Below, piece by piece: positions 60,605-64,000 of a DNA stretch of 64,000 nt. The position numbers and the translations under genes are program-made. The stretch's first letter is position 1; each line of letters opens with the position of its first letter. This DNA comes from Lotus japonicus. Its lineage: Eukaryota; Streptophyta; Magnoliopsida; Fabales; Fabaceae. Location: positions 23,391,038 to 23,455,037 of the forward strand of contig NC_080046.1 of the NCBI RefSeq assembly GCF_012489685.1, in the 5' to 3' direction. The notes below the pieces were generated by a model that saw only the letters and a program-made list of their open reading frames with translations, was not told the DNA's origin and searched no databases.

Positions 60605-61756
60605 CTACGGGGGTAACAAAGAGTATACTATACTAGAATGAGAAAGAATAGTTAGAAGGTTACCATCGTTCTTGCACTCTCCTCTGGTTAACCCTTCAGC
60701 TTCTTCATCGTCCATGATATAAACCCTTCCTTTAGTAGCAGGGCGCTTTCCCCTTACGGTGTTAACAAATGACTCAACCTTGGGTGTCTTGCAGTTGTTG
60801 GCCAGATGTCCTGGTGGATCACACTTGAAACACCTCGGCTTCCCCTTCGGGCATTTCGTGGAGTAGTGCCCAATCTCCCCGCATTTGAAACATGTTATCT
60901 CACGGCTCCCAGCTTGGCTTCCTACTCCTCCCGCAGCAGCAATCGTAGGCCTGTACGGTCCTGGGGTAAACCCTTCCCCCGTAGGACGTTGATAAGGCTT
61001 CTTCATCTGTAACTTTCCTTTTCCTTGATAGCTCCGGGGACTCGACCTCATTGGTCCCCCAATTCCAGCCCGGTCCATCCTCCTATTCTTCATCTGCTCC
61101 ACCTCGGTGGCCTTCTCAATCAAAGCTTGAAACCTCACAATCCCCAACGGTCTCACTGAGTCCTCAATGTCAGCTCTCAGTCCCCTCACAAAGCGCTTGC
61201 ACATATAGGGTTCATCAACCTGATCACAGAAAAATCGGAAGTGTTTGGCCAAAGATTCCAACTTAGCAGCATATTCCGGAATAGTCATGCTCCCTTGACG
61301 AAGAGTCAGAAACTGCGACTCACGCTCGTCACGAGCACTATCAGGAAAATACATCTCCAGAAAGGCGGCACGAAAAGAATTCTAGTTCACCTCAACCTGG
61401 TTTGCCTCCATCATCCCTCTGGCGCCCCTCCACCAGTACTCAGCATCGCCCAGGAGTAGATAAGTTGCCAGGCCCACCTTAGCCCCTTCACTAGTCTGTA
61501 GTACTTCGAAAATCTTCTCTATCTCTTGGATCCAGAGATCCGCCTCGTCCGGGTCAGTCCCACCCGTGAACTTGGGTGGATTCTGTCTTATGAAATTATT
61601 CAATCCCCTGTTCTGGTCCAGAGATGCTTCCCTCTGACGCAGGTGTAGCTCGCGTGCGTCCTCAGCAGCACGCCTCTGTGCATTGTCATTCGTTTGTACA
61701 GTCATCGCTTGGACCAAAGTGGCTACCATCTCAGCGAGTTGGTTCGCGTTCACCAT
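60605..61756 (-). pseudogene. gag of element B, one premature stop
   Basis: Nearly complete chromovirus gag. MVNANQLAEMVATLVQAM start at 61756; a capsid-type Retrotrans_gag region (PPKFTGGTDPDEADLWIQEI, YWWRGARGMM) to a TAG at 61382-61384 where Trp is expected; then, in the same frame, FLEMYFPDSARDERESQF, YAAKLESLAKHFRF and YMCKRFVRGLRADI. A linker is followed by two CCHC knuckles (CFKCGEIGHYSTKC, CFKCDPPGHLANNC). Ends at 60605 soon after NDGNLLTIL, where protease should begin; the truncation point is shared with element A. Apart from the stop the frame is open throughout. Confidence 0.92.
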
Positions 61757-61957
61757 GTTCTGTATTCGTTTAGCAAACAGTCAGTACCAATCATAAGATA
61801 GTATTATGCATGGCTATACAATATGATTAGGTAGCAACTTCAATCAATTAAAGCGAAAATCGCTTAGCAGACAGACAATCAAGGTTTTACTCTTTGCAGA
61901 GTCACACAACCTAGCACAGAAGACCTATTCCCCAAAGACTCCCAAAAGACTCGACAA

Positions 61958-61969
61958 GCTCTGATACCA
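61958..61969 (-). other. Primer-binding site of element B (tRNA-iMet type)
   Basis: Minus strand TGGTATCAGAGC three bases from the 5' LTR end, as in element A. Confidence 0.95.
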
Positions 61970-61972
61970 CAA

Positions 61973-63866
61973 TGTAACACCCCGATTTCCAGGTGTCACT
62001 TAGTAACTTGAAAATAAAATAAAGCGGAAAATGCAGGTATTTTTTTTTCGTTTTCTTTTAGAATAAATAACATTTTAAACTAAAGACTCAACCCCAAAAT
62101 GCGATAAACATAAACTAACATACAATACTATTACAGTCCTGCTGTAACTAAAAGCATCGTCACGAGTATCCTCCAGTGACGGCAAGGTTTACAAGTTTTC
62201 AGAAAGCATAATTAGTTCGAAATATTATACAAGTGACAGAAGGGAATAGTCAGCCCCAGATGGCCTCCTCTAGACCTCTACAACCGACTACTCCATGAGA
62301 TTCCCAACTACGGAGAATCACACGAAAGTAACGTGTCGGAGACTTACTCTGCCCCAAAATATGAATGACGAATCAGAGCTATTACAGTAACAACCAACTC
62401 AAAAGACTCTAACCACCCATATCCCACACTACTATCATCGACCCTCCCTTGATCAGGCATGAAGTATGGGTCCTCATCGAAAGCTTCAGTAATAGTCATT
62501 TCGCTCCGGGTCTTTCCCGCACAACGAATCATCACGAACCGGCTGACGGACGCCTGGCAGCAGGCCGACCGCCCAAACACAAACATACAAACAAAGCCAA
62601 GGTGCTAGGGTCAACTTACAGAATACAATAGATATACAATCAACATGCGATAAAGGGGGTATATATATACATATAAGTTATGTATTGCCTACCCTAAGGT
62701 ATATACATAGCATGTTATCGAATCTCTTACACAACTCAATCGTCAAACACATAACGATGTTAATCAACATCAAATCATCAGATCTCAACAACTATAGTTA
62801 GAGTGCACGATATGTCATGCAACGTCAATCATAATAAGATGCATTGTGTGCCAGTGCAGAATATGCTGACACAAACCCGAATAACGTCACTCTGCTTGGC
62901 GACGGGACAAATCAACGACGTTACTCTGCTTGGCGACGGGACAAACCAACGGTATTGCCACTTAAAGGCTGGGCACCTCGAGACGGTCGTAACACTGGCC
63001 TCGTGTTTAACCATTTCTGCTCGGGCATCGCTTATCACCTTTGGCTATAGTCAAGACGATCCAACTCTACATGGTTCGACCATTTCTGCTTGCTATGCCG
63101 GACATCAACAGGAGCGATACAACTCTACACGGATGATCGGTTCTTCCTGCTGTGCCAGGTATAGTCAGGACCGATTCAACTCTACACGGCTGATCGTTGC
63201 TTCCTGCTATACCGAAGTACTCCACTTGGCACTTCATTGCGTATATGCATGTGTGCAATATGATTATCAAAACCACGACTCGTCCTCACCACATAAGTGT
63301 TTAGCTCAAACCCAAACTCAAAACAACCCAAGAGTTAGTGTCGGTCAATACAACACAACTCCCACAACAAAACCCAAAATCAAAGCCAGAGTCAGTGTCG
63401 GTCAATACAACACGACTCGGAGTTAGTGTCGGTCAATACAACACAACTCCACCAACAAGAATACACAAGGGTCTAGTGTCGGTCAATACAACACAGCCCA
63501 AACTACAAGAGCACTAAGTGTCGGCGGACTTCCGAAAAGTAAATACTATCGTGCGTACAGTCCAGAGTTCCGAAATGAAACGCTGGTCGAAGGAAAAATA
63601 AAAAGAATCTTTAAATTTTCCAAGGATTCGAAATCTGACTTAAAACGTTGCTCTAAAGCGAAATTAGCCTATTTTGGACACGCTCGCCATAAGGCAGGTG
63701 TGCAGACGACTCGCACTAATTCCTACGGCGACTCCGCAACATTCCTCAAGCAATTCCTGAACTTTCTTCTTCATTAATCTTTCTCAAATATCAAACTCCT
63801 GTCACGCTTACACTGATTCTACGCGTGAGTCGGAAATTAACTTGTTCTGAAAATCCAGGTCTTACA
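61973..63866 (-). repeat. Element B right LTR (5' LTR, 1894 bp)
   Basis: Pairs with 52151-54059; 15 bp shorter because of one TA-rich indel near 62665. Begins with intact TGTAAGACC on the minus strand. Shares the large promoter-region deletion with the left LTR, so the deletion predates this insertion. Confidence 0.95.
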
Positions 63867-64000
63867 GATGGAGTTGACAAGGAGAAACATTCATATTGCG
63901 CAACATTTGAGTAAGAAAGGGGGAGAAGGGAAGTTTAATGCTCAGATCAAGAAACAGGTATTCGTAAGCGAAGAAAAAATGGGAATATTTAGGGTCATTA
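63867..64000 (-). pseudogene. Antisense ORF of the Tat-like remnant (upstream part, runs off the window)
   Basis: The minus-strand frame reads YSHFFFAYEYLFLDLSIKLP, then FSPFLTQMLRNMNVSPCQLH, and stays in frame with 51712-52150 once B and one GATGG copy are discounted. This N-terminal pattern is typical of the PF04195-like plant proteins (family recall). The start lies beyond the window. Confidence 0.65.

Larger units (their letters stand above)
52151..63866 (-). mobile_element. Element B: Tekay-like retrotransposon with short LTRs, non-autonomous, contains solo LTR C
   Basis: Minus-strand element with LTRs at 52151-54059 and 61973-63866 and the exact 5-bp duplication GATGG (52146-52150, 63867-63871). 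Internal order in element sense: PBS, gag with one stop, non-coding region, integrase-chromodomain remnant, PPT. RT, protease and RNase H are absent. Without solo LTR C the element is about 7.8 kb. The internal sequence is homologous to element A almost throughout, but the LTRs are shorter. The two B LTRs differ at roughly two to three dozen sites by eye plus one 15-bp indel, so B is older than A. Confidence 0.95.

Overview
This is a plant nuclear window, most likely from a papilionoid legume. It has a class III peroxidase with plant introns, a TIR-type resistance-gene exon, Stowaway-like MITEs, a MuDR/MURA transposon and many Ty3/gypsy LTRs that begin TGTAAGACC and end GGTGTTACA. The legume assignment is an inference from sequence style; the plant assignment is secure. 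Most of the window is nested transposable elements. Only two host genes are supported: the peroxidase (23959-27129, +) and the TIR exon (46672-47175, -).

Layout. (1) 1-9879: a minus-strand Tekay-like (chromovirus) LTR retrotransposon, element A. Its left LTR is cut by the window edge. It has a tRNA-iMet primer site and polypurine tract, but only remnants of gag, RT and integrase-chromodomain. (2) 9880-17850: non-genic sequence holding a 3.1-kb solo LTR (H, 10867-13974), a possible LINE remnant and an old LTR-like region. (3) 17851-22368: solo LTR D, carrying a 157-codon ORF. (4) 22575-23458: MITE cluster. (5) 23959-27129: four-exon peroxidase. (6) 27275-33047: non-autonomous TIR transposon split by solo LTR E. 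(7) 33176-46367: MuDR-type transposon with ~220-bp TIRs, a three-exon MURA transposase gene and a broken GRF zinc-finger gene. Solo LTRs F and G sit inside MURA exons. (8) 46672-47175: TIR exon. (9) 48838-64000: Tat-lineage Ty3/gypsy remnant (RNase H, integrase and an antisense ORF). It is interrupted by element B (52151-63866), which itself contains solo LTR C (54450-58376).

The related LTR family therefore supplies two LTR-paired elements (A, B) and six solo LTRs (C-H). All six solo LTRs, and element B, are flanked by exact 5-bp target duplications readable in the sequence. A and B share deletions and a premature stop in pol. A's two LTRs differ at only two of 2128 comparable positions. This points to a non-autonomous lineage recently mobilised in trans.

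Best candidates for something undescribed: a six-unit array of potential hairpins in the A/G LTRs, with an invariant 12-nt loop and stems that change in a compensatory way; and an LTR-embedded reading frame whose protein motif is conserved between diverged LTR subfamilies through mostly synonymous changes. Each LTR subfamily also carries its own unrelated tandem array.
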